Source of the DNA: a virus
Direction: 5' to 3' (one strand)
Length of the DNA stretch: 29,610 nt
Virus record (IMG/VR): IMGVR_UViG_3300017971_000642
Coordinates: 1 to 29,610 of that record
A program made the position numbers and the translations under genes. Numbering within the stretch: the stretch's first letter is position 1; each line of letters starts with the position of its first letter. The notes under the pieces were generated by a model that ran no database searches, was not told where the DNA came from, and worked only from the letters and a program-made list of their open reading frames with translations. Below, one piece after another: positions 23,280 through 29,610 of this stretch.

Positions 23280-23935
23280 CAGTAATCAAGCCCCCTTGAA
23301 TATGCATCCATTAAACGGTGGACCTCTTTGTCGATAATAGCGACAACCGCCTTGTAGTCCTGGGATCCCTTTGCCGCCACCTTGTGACCAATTCTCCTGG
23401 ACAGAACCAAAAGGGACCTTGCAAGTTCATAGGCCCGATTCTCAAAAGCCCGTTCGACATCATCGACCGGGATCAATTTTTTCCGCAACTGGTCGACAAT
23501 AAGTTCTTCCCGTTCAGCTTTGGCAACGCGATACCTGTAGTTTGCCTTTTCGGTTTTCTCATGGGTGGTGATGATCTTCTTTTTGTGCTTTCCGCCACCA
23601 GCTTTTAACCATGCATCGACTGTTTCCTGTTTTATGGTTCCGTCCGGTTCAAGGGCAATTTTCTTGGACTTGTTGATATGGTAACTGATCGTTCTTTTTG
23701 TGACCCCGGCATAATCAGCGGCTTCCTGGAGAGTTTTGAATATACCGGGTCCCTGTTGGGCCTTGCCGTTCAGGTGGGATGATATTTCGTTTTCGAGTTT
23801 CCGGAATTCCTTCAACTCGGATGCATTTAACTCATGACCACTGGCGGCTTTTTTGACAAGCCCCTGATAGATCTTGACCTTCGCTATTTGACCAGCGGCG
23901 AGACTGCTTTCGTAGACTTCTTGCTCATTTGCCAT
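23279..23935 (-). CDS. Terminase small subunit, Nu1-like
   Basis: A 218-residue protein in front of the large subunit. A helix-turn-helix region about residues 65-110 (FKTLQEAADYAGVTKRTISYHINKS, then GTIKQETVDAWLKAGG) is the DNA-recognition domain, as in Nu1. A basic linker GGGKHKKK and a long helix (EKANYRYRVAKAEREELIVDQ) precede the C-terminal helices that bind the large subunit (ENRAYELARSLLVLSRRIGHKVA). ATG 23935 lies inside the end of the radical SAM gene, a 52-base overlap. Confidence 0.88.
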   Translation of the reverse strand: MANEQEVYESSLAAGQIAKVKIYQGLVKKAASGHELNASELKEFRKLENEISSHLNGKAQQGPGIFKTLQEAADYAGVTKRTISYHINKSKKIALEPDGTIKQETVDAWLKAGGGKHKKKIITTHEKTEKANYRYRVAKAEREELIVDQLRKKLIPVDDVERAFENRAYELARSLLVLSRRIGHKVAAKGSQDYKAVVAIIDKEVHRLMDAYSRGLDY

Positions 23936-25260
23936 TTATCGGACCTCACGACCTTCCAGGGTGCGGTTTCTTCGGTGTATGTTCCACAATACTTTTCGGT
24001 TCCGCCAAATGGCTCAAGGTAAAGTTCCAGCTTTTTGATGTTGAGCGACATGGGGCGTCCACCACGGACATTCAGAGCATTTTTCCGGACCAAATGTTCT
24101 TCCATTTCCTTGAATTCCGGACCGGCCCTGGTGGATAGCATAGACAGAACCCTTGAAGTAGGCCCGAACACCCGGTTAGCTTCACACATCATCACCTTCC
24201 AGCCCCGTTCACCTTCTTTGGACATTACCCTGTGCCATTTTGAGCGATAATCCCTCCAATAGTGGATGTTGTCGTATTCCATAGGCGTGTGGGGGGATGG
24301 CATAAAGACATTGGGTTGCGGTTTCAAAAGGAAGTTTTCCGCACCAGGGATCTCTCCGATCATTTCGAACATATTTACCATGTCCGCCCAATCGTCCTCA
24401 TCTTCGCCCGGTAGATCCAGAATGAAATACATGAACAGACCTCTCCGACCAGCATCGATAAGTTTTTTTACCTGGGTGAAGATCTTTTCGTCCGTGTAGG
24501 CCTTATTCACAGACTTCCGGAGCTTATAGGATATCCCCTCGATCCCCACCCTTGGCATGTTGTCACGCCTTTTACCAAGATTATCGAGCCGAATATCGGT
24601 ATCCAGGCGTGTTTTGCCGAATATGTCACACAAGTCATCGACTTCCTTGTCCTGGGAATGAAGAGTGGGTTCAGGGGCGAACAATGCAACTCTTTTGACC
24701 GTACACCCGACCAGAGCCCTCTTGATCTCTTCGACAGGTACCTCTCTATACGGTTTCAAGAACGTGACCGCACAGAAACGGCATTTATACCGACACCCCC
24801 TTGCAATTTCTATCCGGCCTATCTGGTTGGTTTCGTGACAGTACCCCTCGAGCGGATCCACGATCTGGTATTCGACCGACTTGTCCCCGTCCCGATAGAC
24901 CCCCGGCAAATCAGCGTCAAGGTTTTCGATGAGTTTGTAAAGGGTTAGCTCTCCATCACCAACGATCACCGCGTCAGCATATTTCCCGAACGGGACCGGG
25001 TTGAAAGTATTGAACCCACCGACAATTATGAATGGCCTCCTGGACAGATCCTGGGACTTGTCTATCTCTGCCTTTCTAAGAAAGTCGGCCATGACATAGA
25101 TATGTTCCCACCAGAAGCACGAAAACAGCAAAACATCCACATACCTTGCTGTTCTGGGCGAGACACGGAAAAATTCATGTTCCTTGCTGATCCTTTGCAT
25201 GGACAAAGACAACCCATAGCTGAAGTCATCACGCCCAAAAGTCAAATATCCGATCTTCAT
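23884..25260 (-). CDS. B12-type radical SAM enzyme
   Basis: A 458-residue protein. I take ATG 25260, two bases after the DUF5131 stop and 8 bases after GGAGG; a longer frame upstream lies in the neighbour gene. Residues 1-145 look like a B12-binding Rossmann domain (RPFIIVGGFNTFNPVPFG, YADAVIVGDGELTLYKLIENL) but the DxHxxG cobalamin motif is missing. The radical SAM 4Fe-4S motif CRYKCRFC (Cys 156, 160, 163) follows, then GIEGISYKLRKSVNKAYTDE and MYFILDLPGEDEDDWAD, typical of YgiQ/MiaB-like members. It would cleave S-adenosylmethionine to modify an unknown substrate. The gene overlaps the small terminase by 52 bases, so expression is tied to packaging genes. Confidence 0.82.
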   Translation of the reverse strand: MKIGYLTFGRDDFSYGLSLSMQRISKEHEFFRVSPRTARYVDVLLFSCFWWEHIYVMADFLRKAEIDKSQDLSRRPFIIVGGFNTFNPVPFGKYADAVIVGDGELTLYKLIENLDADLPGVYRDGDKSVEYQIVDPLEGYCHETNQIGRIEIARGCRYKCRFCAVTFLKPYREVPVEEIKRALVGCTVKRVALFAPEPTLHSQDKEVDDLCDIFGKTRLDTDIRLDNLGKRRDNMPRVGIEGISYKLRKSVNKAYTDEKIFTQVKKLIDAGRRGLFMYFILDLPGEDEDDWADMVNMFEMIGEIPGAENFLLKPQPNVFMPSPHTPMEYDNIHYWRDYRSKWHRVMSKEGERGWKVMMCEANRVFGPTSRVLSMLSTRAGPEFKEMEEHLVRKNALNVRGGRPMSLNIKKLELYLEPFGGTEKYCGTYTEETAPWKVVRSDKWQMSKKSTKAVSPLVK

Positions 25261-25262
25261 GT

Positions 25263-25925
25263 CTATACCTCCGGAAACTCCTTTAGTTTGTGCGGAAAAT
25301 AGGTGTAGTTGTCCTTGATCCAGACCCTGCACCCCTCTTGTTTCGCCACATTGACAATCCTGTCCGCCCATCCGAACGGTGGTTTTTCGGCACCCCTATT
25401 GGAGTTGGCCCCTATGATGATCCAGTGGATCCCGGACAGGTTCAATTCATGCTGGTAAATCTTTTTTAACAAGGGTTCGAACGATACAAACTTTATCCTA
25501 TCGCCCGTGTAGCTGTAAAGGGAGTCTATTTTATCGACCCCGTGTTTATCCCCGTCAACGGTGGTTCCGTACCAGCCATTCTCCGGAAGATCAAACTCGG
25601 CGTACCTTTCAGGGTTCTTGGTTAAAAACTGGTAGGTGTGCCAGGGTGTGGCCCTGCAAACGTCCAGGACTTGGTGAATCCAGGACGGTTCGACCCATTT
25701 ACCCCACATATCGCCGGATGAGCATACAAAGATTTTGGCCGGCTTTTGCTTTCTGCCCGGATCCAGAAGGTAATTTGGTCTGAATTTCGGTTTCATGGTT
25801 CCCTTGAACCTTTTCTCCAGGCGGAGCATATAGCAATACGGACATCCGTGTAGGCACCCGGCTATTGGGTTCCATGTCCAATCCGTCCAATCGATTTTGT
25901 CCGCTCCTTGTTTGTTCATCGTCAT
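25263..25925 (-). CDS. DUF5131 (Gp37/Gp68-type) radical SAM-like protein
   Basis: A 220-residue protein with the family signature IDWTDWTWNPIAGCLHGCPYCY; Cys 24, 28 and 31 give the canonical radical SAM CX3CX2C cluster. Further family blocks are IFVCSSGDMWGKWV, TPWHTYQFLTKNPERY, IKFVSFEPLL and WIIIGANSN. The likely activity is 4Fe-4S/SAM radical chemistry on an unknown, perhaps nucleic-acid or nucleotide, substrate. AAAGGAGG lies before ATG 25925. It ends 2 bases before the B12-type radical SAM gene, so the two are co-translated. A 304-base insertion separates it from the gene upstream. Confidence 0.85.
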   Translation of the reverse strand: MTMNKQGADKIDWTDWTWNPIAGCLHGCPYCYMLRLEKRFKGTMKPKFRPNYLLDPGRKQKPAKIFVCSSGDMWGKWVEPSWIHQVLDVCRATPWHTYQFLTKNPERYAEFDLPENGWYGTTVDGDKHGVDKIDSLYSYTGDRIKFVSFEPLLKKIYQHELNLSGIHWIIIGANSNRGAEKPPFGWADRIVNVAKQEGCRVWIKDNYTYFPHKLKEFPEV

Positions 25926-25943
25926 ACTATTGCCTCCTTTCAG

Positions 25944-25971
25944 CCGACAACTGGCGAGTTGTCAGCCTCTT
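25944..25971 (+). repeat. 28-bp direct repeat, left copy
   Basis: Identical to 26248-26275. Contains the dyad GACAACT-GGCG-AGTTGTC (25946-25963). In the minus strand this copy would give the end of the upstream gene (...EADNSPVVG then TGA), directly followed by the ribosome binding site of the DUF5131 gene, so it is likely the original 3' end of the gene at 26223-26588. Confidence 0.85.
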
Positions 25972-26155
25972 CTTGAAACGGTCGGAAATGTGGCCATCAA
26001 AAGGACCAACAAGTATTCCATAATAACCATAATAAATTGGGATGTTTACCAGGGCGAAGAAAACAAAAAAGGCCAGCAAAAGGGCCAGCAAGGGGCCACA
26101 TACAAGAAGGGATAAGAATGTAGAAGAAACATACACTGCTTTTACTCCGGCCTGA
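25972..26155 (+). pseudogene. Fragment of a phage replication protein, frameshifted
   Basis: On the plus strand, immediately at the boundary of the repeat, the reading LLETVGNVAIKRTNKY then SIITIINWDVYQGEENKKGQQKGQQ matches the N-terminal-domain end and low-complexity KKGQQ linker common in phage replication/primosomal initiator proteins ('TKxTNKYSIITIxNWxxYQ'). A frame change within the Gln/Lys-rich linker would restore KGPHTRRDKNVEETYTAF, the usual continuation, which then stops near 26155. No start, no C-terminal domain. It is antisense to the surrounding genes, inside the 304-bp insertion. I consider it a non-functional remnant. Confidence 0.65.
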
Positions 26156-26157
26156 AA
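26133..26157 (+). repeat. 25-bp imperfect direct repeat, copy 1
   Basis: Pairs with 26191-26215 (23 of 25 bases the same; shared core TGCTTTTACTCCGGC), 58 bases apart, within the insertion. Between them lies a 12-bp palindrome ATGTCCGGACAT (26170-26181). Confidence 0.65.
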
Positions 26158-26190
26158 TTTGATTTTTTTATGTCCGGACATTTTAAAAAC

Positions 26191-26215
26191 ACAATGCTTT
26201 TACTCCGGCATGAAA
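26191..26215 (+). repeat. 25-bp imperfect direct repeat, copy 2
   Basis: Second copy of the repeat at 26133-26157, sharing TGCTTTTACTCCGGC. Both copies fall inside the 304-bp insert and outside any supported gene. Confidence 0.65.
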
Positions 26216-26222
26216 AATGCAG

Positions 26223-26588
26223 TCACGATAAAACCCTGTTAAAACAACCGACAACTGGCGAGTTGTCAGCCTCTTTCTGTTTCCGTTTCTTTTCGAGTGT
26301 CAAATAATGGGCGATTTGATGATTATGTGAATCGATAAATCCAATTATCGCCTTTGCTCTTTTATGCCAACAATCGCAATCCGTAACATATTCTATACCC
26401 TCAAACATGACTCTTGGCACAGCATAGTCCAAATAGGTTGCGTTTGGGTCGTTCCGATAACTTTCAAGCTCACCCTCTTCAAAATCCCATCCATCGTCAT
26501 TATAGAAAATACGGCCACATTCGCAAACAGACATACAGGACCCCGTCATCGTGTCGAAGGCCTCTTCAAAACTTCTATGGTAGACCAT
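26223..26588 (-). CDS. Small Cys-containing hypothetical protein, 3' end altered by insertion
   Basis: A 121-residue protein, starting MVYHRSFEEAFDTMTGSC behind AAAGGAG. It has a CECG motif followed by an acidic stretch (IFYNDDGWDFEEGELE) and later CDCW, together suggesting a small metal site; this type of CxCG...C.C protein occurs in phage early regions but has no known function. Its C-terminus (after ...KEADNSPVVG) continues into inserted DNA for eight residues (CFNRVLS and stop). The uninterrupted version would stop right after VVG. Confidence 0.7.
   Translation of the reverse strand: MVYHRSFEEAFDTMTGSCMSVCECGRIFYNDDGWDFEEGELESYRNDPNATYLDYAVPRVMFEGIEYVTDCDCWHKRAKAIIGFIDSHNHQIAHYLTLEKKRKQKEADNSPVVGCFNRVLS
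26248..26275 (+). repeat. 28-bp direct repeat, right copy
   Basis: Identical to 25944-25971, 304 bases apart; contains the same GACAACT-GGCG-AGTTGTC dyad (26250-26267). It falls within the last codons of the minus-strand gene at 26223-26588. The insert with its duplication starts after this copy on the minus strand. Confidence 0.85.
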
Positions 26589-26601
26589 AGGAATTCTCCT
26601 T

Positions 26602-27072
26602 TCAGAAAGATATATTCAGGTCCGAATCAGGGACATTAAACAGCCCCTGCCTTCCCCTAATTGGAAAAGGTACAAAGTCGTTCCGGACCATTTTGGTTAT
26701 CCATGCATATCGGCCCGGTGAAAAATCCCCAAGTTGGCCCTCTTCCCTCCACTCTTCCCTGTCCATTTTGACCGTGGGGATGCAGTCGACCAAGTTGACA
26801 ATGGCCACAGCTTTTCCAAAGTTCAGGTTTCCGATGTCAACATGCTTGCCCACAACACTGTCTGACAAAGGTTTCCCGATCAATGGTAACAAACCGGCCT
26901 GGAAATGAGTGTAGTACAAAAGGGCGGTCAACTCCTTTTTGGATAAACCACCCTTGGCGGCACAGATCAAAATTTCACCCCGGTATTGAGTGTACCAGCC
27001 CCTGGTTTCAATGGTCTTTGCTCCGGTTCGCATAAGGGACGCCCACGGCTCCCATAAAGAAATTGCTTTCAT
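26602..27072 (-). CDS. ASCH domain protein
   Basis: A 156-residue protein opening MKAISLWEPWASLMRTGAKTIETRGW and then YRGEILICAAKGG, the characteristic ASCH motif (S.xPWAxLixxGxKtiEtRxwxxxyRGxlxixA). Later GKAVAIVNLVDCIPT is the typical second strand/loop. ASCH domains bind RNA or modified nucleotides, and some members are nucleases or base-specific hydrolases. AGGAGG lies 11 bases before ATG 27072. It ends close to the Cys protein downstream. Target unknown; context with radical SAM genes suggests nucleic-acid modification. Confidence 0.85.
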   Translation of the reverse strand: MKAISLWEPWASLMRTGAKTIETRGWYTQYRGEILICAAKGGLSKKELTALLYYTHFQAGLLPLIGKPLSDSVVGKHVDIGNLNFGKAVAIVNLVDCIPTVKMDREEWREEGQLGDFSPGRYAWITKMVRNDFVPFPIRGRQGLFNVPDSDLNISF

Positions 27073-27087
27073 TTGTGCATACGCCTC

Positions 27088-27984
27088 CTATAGATCTCTC
27101 CAGTTTCGTTTGACTTTTTTCAAAATTTTGAGATATCGCTTTTCACGCCTTTTTATTCGGTTGTAAATATCCTGGTCCCGGTACTTCAAGACTTCGCGTT
27201 CTATCAGTCCCCGTAAAACCTTTGGTTCCAATGCATCGAGTTCCCATGATTTACCGCCGAACCTCTTGATGTATTTTTTATACCTGGAGTCGGTCACTTT
27301 GGCAGGGTTTGGTGGTGGGCTGTAGACTTCTATCTGATCCATATTCAGGGCAATTCTGACAACTTTCACATAGACACCTTCGAGTCCAGCGAACATACCC
27401 TGCCTGTCCTCTATGTCCCTGGTCATATCGATCCCGGAAGGGTCATGGTCCCCCAGGTGAATTATCACCGGGATCTGATCTTTCCTCTGGCTGTGATAGA
27501 TAAGCCTTTGTGCCGCCGACCACATTTCACTTAGACTGACGTACCCTTTACATGCAAAATGGTTGACATCCAGATCTTGGCATATCCTGGAGATTACCCC
27601 GACAAGGGCCTCTTTCTCGATCCACACTTCCGGATGAAAATCTTGACCCTCCCAATGATCCAGGCGAAATGAACGTGCAACTGCTCCAATGATGTGGCCC
27701 GGATCCGTCCAGTGAGTGTTCCCCATTAGGTTCCGTGTCCTGTCCTCTATGGAATACCAATCTATCAGCCCTGCCATTCGAGCATCACTGATAATACCGC
27801 CCAGCCGTTTATATTCGGAGTCTTTGTTCCGGATAAGATCCCTACTAACAAACTGGTAATACAGTTGGCGGAGAGTGAGTTTTAAATTATCCTGGACATA
27901 CTCATCGATAATATCATTGGCCATATCGATTATCTTCAGAGTTGACCGTCTGAACCGTTTCTCTATATAAGCTGTTTTTGGCAT
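27088..27984 (-). CDS. Spo11/Topo VI-A-like protein with Toprim domain
   Basis: About 298 residues from ATG 27984 (an in-frame GTG at 27993 abuts the previous stop; AGGTG precedes the ATG). The N-terminal 5Y-CAP part has LTLRQLYYQFVSRDLI with the candidate catalytic Tyr (about residue 42 or 43). The Toprim part has EVWIEKEALVG with the conserved Glu and IHLGDHDPSGIDMTRD with the DxD pair. This is the type IIB topoisomerase A-subunit/Spo11 architecture in short form, like the stand-alone 'Mini-A' relatives described from mobile elements. No B subunit (GHKL ATPase) is in the window. It may make or process DNA breaks in replication or recombination; activity is not known. Confidence 0.82.
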   Translation of the reverse strand: MPKTAYIEKRFRRSTLKIIDMANDIIDEYVQDNLKLTLRQLYYQFVSRDLIRNKDSEYKRLGGIISDARMAGLIDWYSIEDRTRNLMGNTHWTDPGHIIGAVARSFRLDHWEGQDFHPEVWIEKEALVGVISRICQDLDVNHFACKGYVSLSEMWSAAQRLIYHSQRKDQIPVIIHLGDHDPSGIDMTRDIEDRQGMFAGLEGVYVKVVRIALNMDQIEVYSPPPNPAKVTDSRYKKYIKRFGGKSWELDALEPKVLRGLIEREVLKYRDQDIYNRIKRREKRYLKILKKVKRNWRDL

Positions 27985-27993
27985 TGGCGGCAC

Positions 27994-28494
27994 CTATTCG
28001 AAAATTATTGTTTGTTCATAACTGAAAGTCTGGTCTGTGGTCATGTAACCTTGAAGACCCAACAGTTCATAATAATTAAACTTGTTCTCAAGGATCTCCT
28101 TTACGCCCACCAGTGGTTTATCGTAACCGATCCGGACATTGTTGTAGGTGATAACGTATTTCGGTATATTTACGCGACCCTTGGCAAAGTCGACCCCCAA
28201 CTTGGTAGGAGCCCACATCCCGGAAGATCTTTTCTCATCCGATGGCAGGGTCCTGACAAGATCCCACAGTTTCAATTGAGAGAAATTCCTGTCCTTTGCC
28301 ACAACATTGAATTCGTCCAGGTGGATATGATCTCCTTTGTAAACCCTGACCAACTTCACCAAAGAGGCCACAGCAGTCGATATTAGGGATTTCTTCCATT
28401 GCATTGCTTTCTGTTCGCAACATGGACAGATGCACCCGTTTTTATCCCCCCGGTGATCCCTCACAAATTGTTTGGCCTCATGCAATGACCGCAT
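27994..28494 (-). CDS. Hypothetical protein with CxCxxC zinc motif and helical core
   Basis: A 166-residue protein starting MRSLHEAKQFVRDHRGDKNG. A CICPCCEQK cluster (about residues 21-29) predicts zinc or Fe-S binding. The following LISTAVASLVKLVRVYKG and NFSQLKLWDLVRTLPSD, with MWAPTKLGVDFAKGRVNIPKYV, look like a winged-helix unit. This arrangement is common in uncharacterised phage proteins. It overlaps the gene upstream by 17 bases and ends against the Spo11-like gene, suggesting coupled expression. Confidence 0.68.
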   Translation of the reverse strand: MRSLHEAKQFVRDHRGDKNGCICPCCEQKAMQWKKSLISTAVASLVKLVRVYKGDHIHLDEFNVVAKDRNFSQLKLWDLVRTLPSDEKRSSGMWAPTKLGVDFAKGRVNIPKYVITYNNVRIGYDKPLVGVKEILENKFNYYELLGLQGYMTTDQTFSYEQTIIFE

Positions 28495-28705
28495 TTCTAC
28501 CCCCTACATCCAGGAGTGTTTGCTCCAGGACAAACTGGTCGTTCAGAATCGCCACAACCAAGTCCTTTTGGGTCAATCCTTCCACCAGTTTAATTTCATA
28601 ATAGTGTTTCGCCTTAACATTTTTAGCGTGATGAATTGCATCCGGTTTTCTGGCGAAATACATGTCCTCTGAACGTTCCGGGTCCCATACACTGTAAACT
28701 TTCAA
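28478..28705 (-). CDS. Small hypothetical protein with TTG start
   Basis: A 75-residue protein reading MKVYSVWDPERSEDMYFARK, from a TTG at 28705 five bases after AAAGGAGG; no ATG lies nearby in frame, so TTG is the likely start. A beta strand, then helices (KAKHYYEIKLVEGLTQKDLVVAIL). No recognised family. It overlaps the zinc-motif gene. Confidence 0.6.
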   Translation of the reverse strand: MKVYSVWDPERSEDMYFARKPDAIHHAKNVKAKHYYEIKLVEGLTQKDLVVAILNDQFVLEQTLLDVGGRNAVIA

Positions 28706-28717
28706 TGCCGCCTCCTT

Positions 28718-28915
28718 TCAGACCTCGACCATCAGATCTCCAAAGTTTTTAATTTCCTCTCTCCAGCCCTTTTCCACCCGGTCCCGGTGGGGACTGTCCA
28801 GGCGAATTGCTTGGGATCTTGCCTTTCCCTCACAGACATCTTGAAGCTCTGCAGAACAATGATATTCCAACCAACCGTCCCGTTCGAAAATTCTCCAATA
28901 GACTTTGTTCGCCAC
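28718..28915 (-). CDS. Small hypothetical protein with GTG start
   Basis: A 65-residue protein reading MANKVYWRIFERDGWLEYHC from GTG 28915, a few bases after a GGGGGTGATGGA leader. An alternative frame here from a nearby ATG looks less protein-like. The sequence is charged and aromatic, with LDSPHRDRVEKGWREE in the middle. Compact spacing with both neighbours supports it; no family recognised. Confidence 0.55.
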   Translation of the reverse strand: MANKVYWRIFERDGWLEYHCSAELQDVCEGKARSQAIRLDSPHRDRVEKGWREEIKNFGDLMVEV

Positions 28916-28926
28916 TCCATCACCCC

Positions 28927-29526
28927 CTATTCTTTGATTTTAAACCCTGCGTCATATGTTGCTTTCAGGTTGTTGAAAACGTTGGTGATCTCTTCCCGTT
29001 TCGACAACCAGATTGCCGGATGAACGGAAACCTTGATGATAATGTTCTTTTCCTTTGGCGGAACACTAACGGACGGACCTTCCTTTTCCTCGGAAAGATA
29101 CCGATTCAGATCCAGAGGATTCAAGGCGGTCATGCTGATATCGTGATCAAAATCCTTCATACCCTTCAGAACGTCAGCCATCATGTCGTCATCGATTTCG
29201 GACAGTTCCGGAAGTTTGTTGTCGGCCACCAGATCCGCATGTTCCTCCGCCTCGGATGCATAATCCTGGTAATCGACCGGAACTTCCGTCATGCCCAACA
29301 ATAATGCCGCCTCAAGTCGACCATGCCCGGATACGATGAACCCGGACAAATTCGACACCACAATTGCCTTTCGCCACCCGGTCCCCTTGATAATTTCCCC
29401 CAATAATTTGATCTGTTTAGAGGGATGTTGGTAAGGATTTTTCGGATTAGGTTTCAGTTCATCGACTGCCACCATCTTGTCGTAAGTACAATGTATTGTA
29501 ATTTCAGGGGATTTCTCTTCACTCAT
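28927..29526 (-). CDS. ParB-like nuclease-domain protein
   Basis: A 199-residue protein; ATG 29526 is chosen because AAGGAGG lies 8 bases upstream, rather than a frame-extended start. It shows the ParB/sulfiredoxin-type N-terminal domain: MVAVDELKPNPKNPYQHPSKQIKLLGEII, then TGWRKAIVVSNLSGFIVSGHGRLEAALLLG (the GHGR box), and VPVDYQDYASEAEEHADLVADNKL. The C-terminal part adds about 70 acidic/basic residues, with VPPKEKNIIIKVSVHPAIW. Phage proteins of this kind bind DNA or nucleotides and are often next to DNA modification genes; whether this one cuts DNA is unknown. It heads the visible part of the minus-strand operon. Confidence 0.85.
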   Translation of the reverse strand: MSEEKSPEITIHCTYDKMVAVDELKPNPKNPYQHPSKQIKLLGEIIKGTGWRKAIVVSNLSGFIVSGHGRLEAALLLGMTEVPVDYQDYASEAEEHADLVADNKLPELSEIDDDMMADVLKGMKDFDHDISMTALNPLDLNRYLSEEKEGPSVSVPPKEKNIIIKVSVHPAIWLSKREEITNVFNNLKATYDAGFKIKE

Positions 29527-29589
29527 AGTATCAGCCTCCTTGTCAGCTTGAAATTTTGTTACATTGAAAAAACAGCCCCACATAAACTT

Positions 29590-29610
29590 TTAGACCTCGA
29601 TGACCGAAAC
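29590..29610 (-). CDS. Possible C-terminal end of an upstream gene
   Basis: Six codons (VSVIEV) and a TAA stop in the minus strand at the right edge, about 64 bases before the ParB-like start. Too short to establish the frame or the product. Confidence 0.2.
   Translation of the reverse strand, partial: VSVIEV

Noticed and set aside
25927-26181. 84-residue minus-strand frame with a hydrophobic centre, looking like a membrane protein
   Set aside because: No ribosome binding site, lies wholly in the inserted segment, antisense to the replication-protein remnant, and ends in the repeat copy; more likely a chance frame.
25944-26275. CRISPR-like pair of repeats
   Set aside because: Only two copies with a 276-base gap; spacing and number do not fit a CRISPR array.
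28732-28923. Alternative frame over the small gene at 28718-28915
   Set aside because: Less protein-like composition than the GTG-started frame and does not fit the spacing to the next gene.

Overview
This window is a tailed-phage genome segment (or a prophage or metagenomic phage contig) with siphovirus, lambda-type architecture. Reading the minus strand from right to left gives, in lambda order: Nu1-like small terminase, GpA-like large terminase, gpW, lambda-type portal, prohead protease with a nested scaffold, decoration protein, gpE-like major capsid, FII-like connector, probable tail terminator, tail tube, tail assembly chaperone with a frameshift extension, tape measure, minor tail protein and a large tail-tip protein. 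I see no integrase, no lysis cassette (except possibly the membrane protein cut by the left edge), no polymerase and no CRISPR array. The host is not identifiable. GC near 50 %, strong AGGAGG ribosome binding sites and two iron-sulfur radical-SAM-type proteins fit a Gram-negative, possibly anaerobic, bacterium; this is inference.

Layout. 1-15543 (minus): tail and head genes, tightly packed with ATGA or TAATG overlaps, interrupted only by an initiator-like tRNA-Met gene between the tail tube and the tail chaperone. 15677-15928 (or up to 16093, minus): a small helix-turn-helix protein. 16094-16449: non-coding regulatory region with a promoter and an inverted repeat firing rightwards. 16450-21252 (plus): an oppositely oriented operon of about a dozen mostly unknown small genes, then a DUF932 protein and a GP88-like protein, ending in a strong hairpin at 21299-21326. 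This operon lies between the large terminase and gpW, so it splits a normally contiguous packaging/head module. 21351-23935 (minus): terminase. 23884-29526 (minus): a nucleic-acid module upstream of terminase with a ParB-like protein, three small unknowns (one with a CPCC-type zinc motif), a Spo11/Topo VI-A-like protein with Toprim, an ASCH protein, a small Cys-rich protein, a DUF5131 protein and a B12-type radical SAM protein that overlaps the terminase gene.

The main non-routine observations are: a complete programmed -1 frameshift signal (A AAA AAC, 7-nt spacer, 6-bp stem) that makes a 200-residue tail chaperone; a 304-bp insertion bounded by identical 28-bp repeats and carrying a decayed replication-gene fragment; an in-frame internal start that gives a separate scaffold; the tRNA inside the tail operon; strong over-representation of GGATCC; a family of GGGACC/GGTCCC hairpins confined to the plus-strand operon and its edges; and the radical SAM / DUF5131 / Spo11-like / ASCH / ParB grouping next to terminase, which is the best candidate here for an undescribed system.
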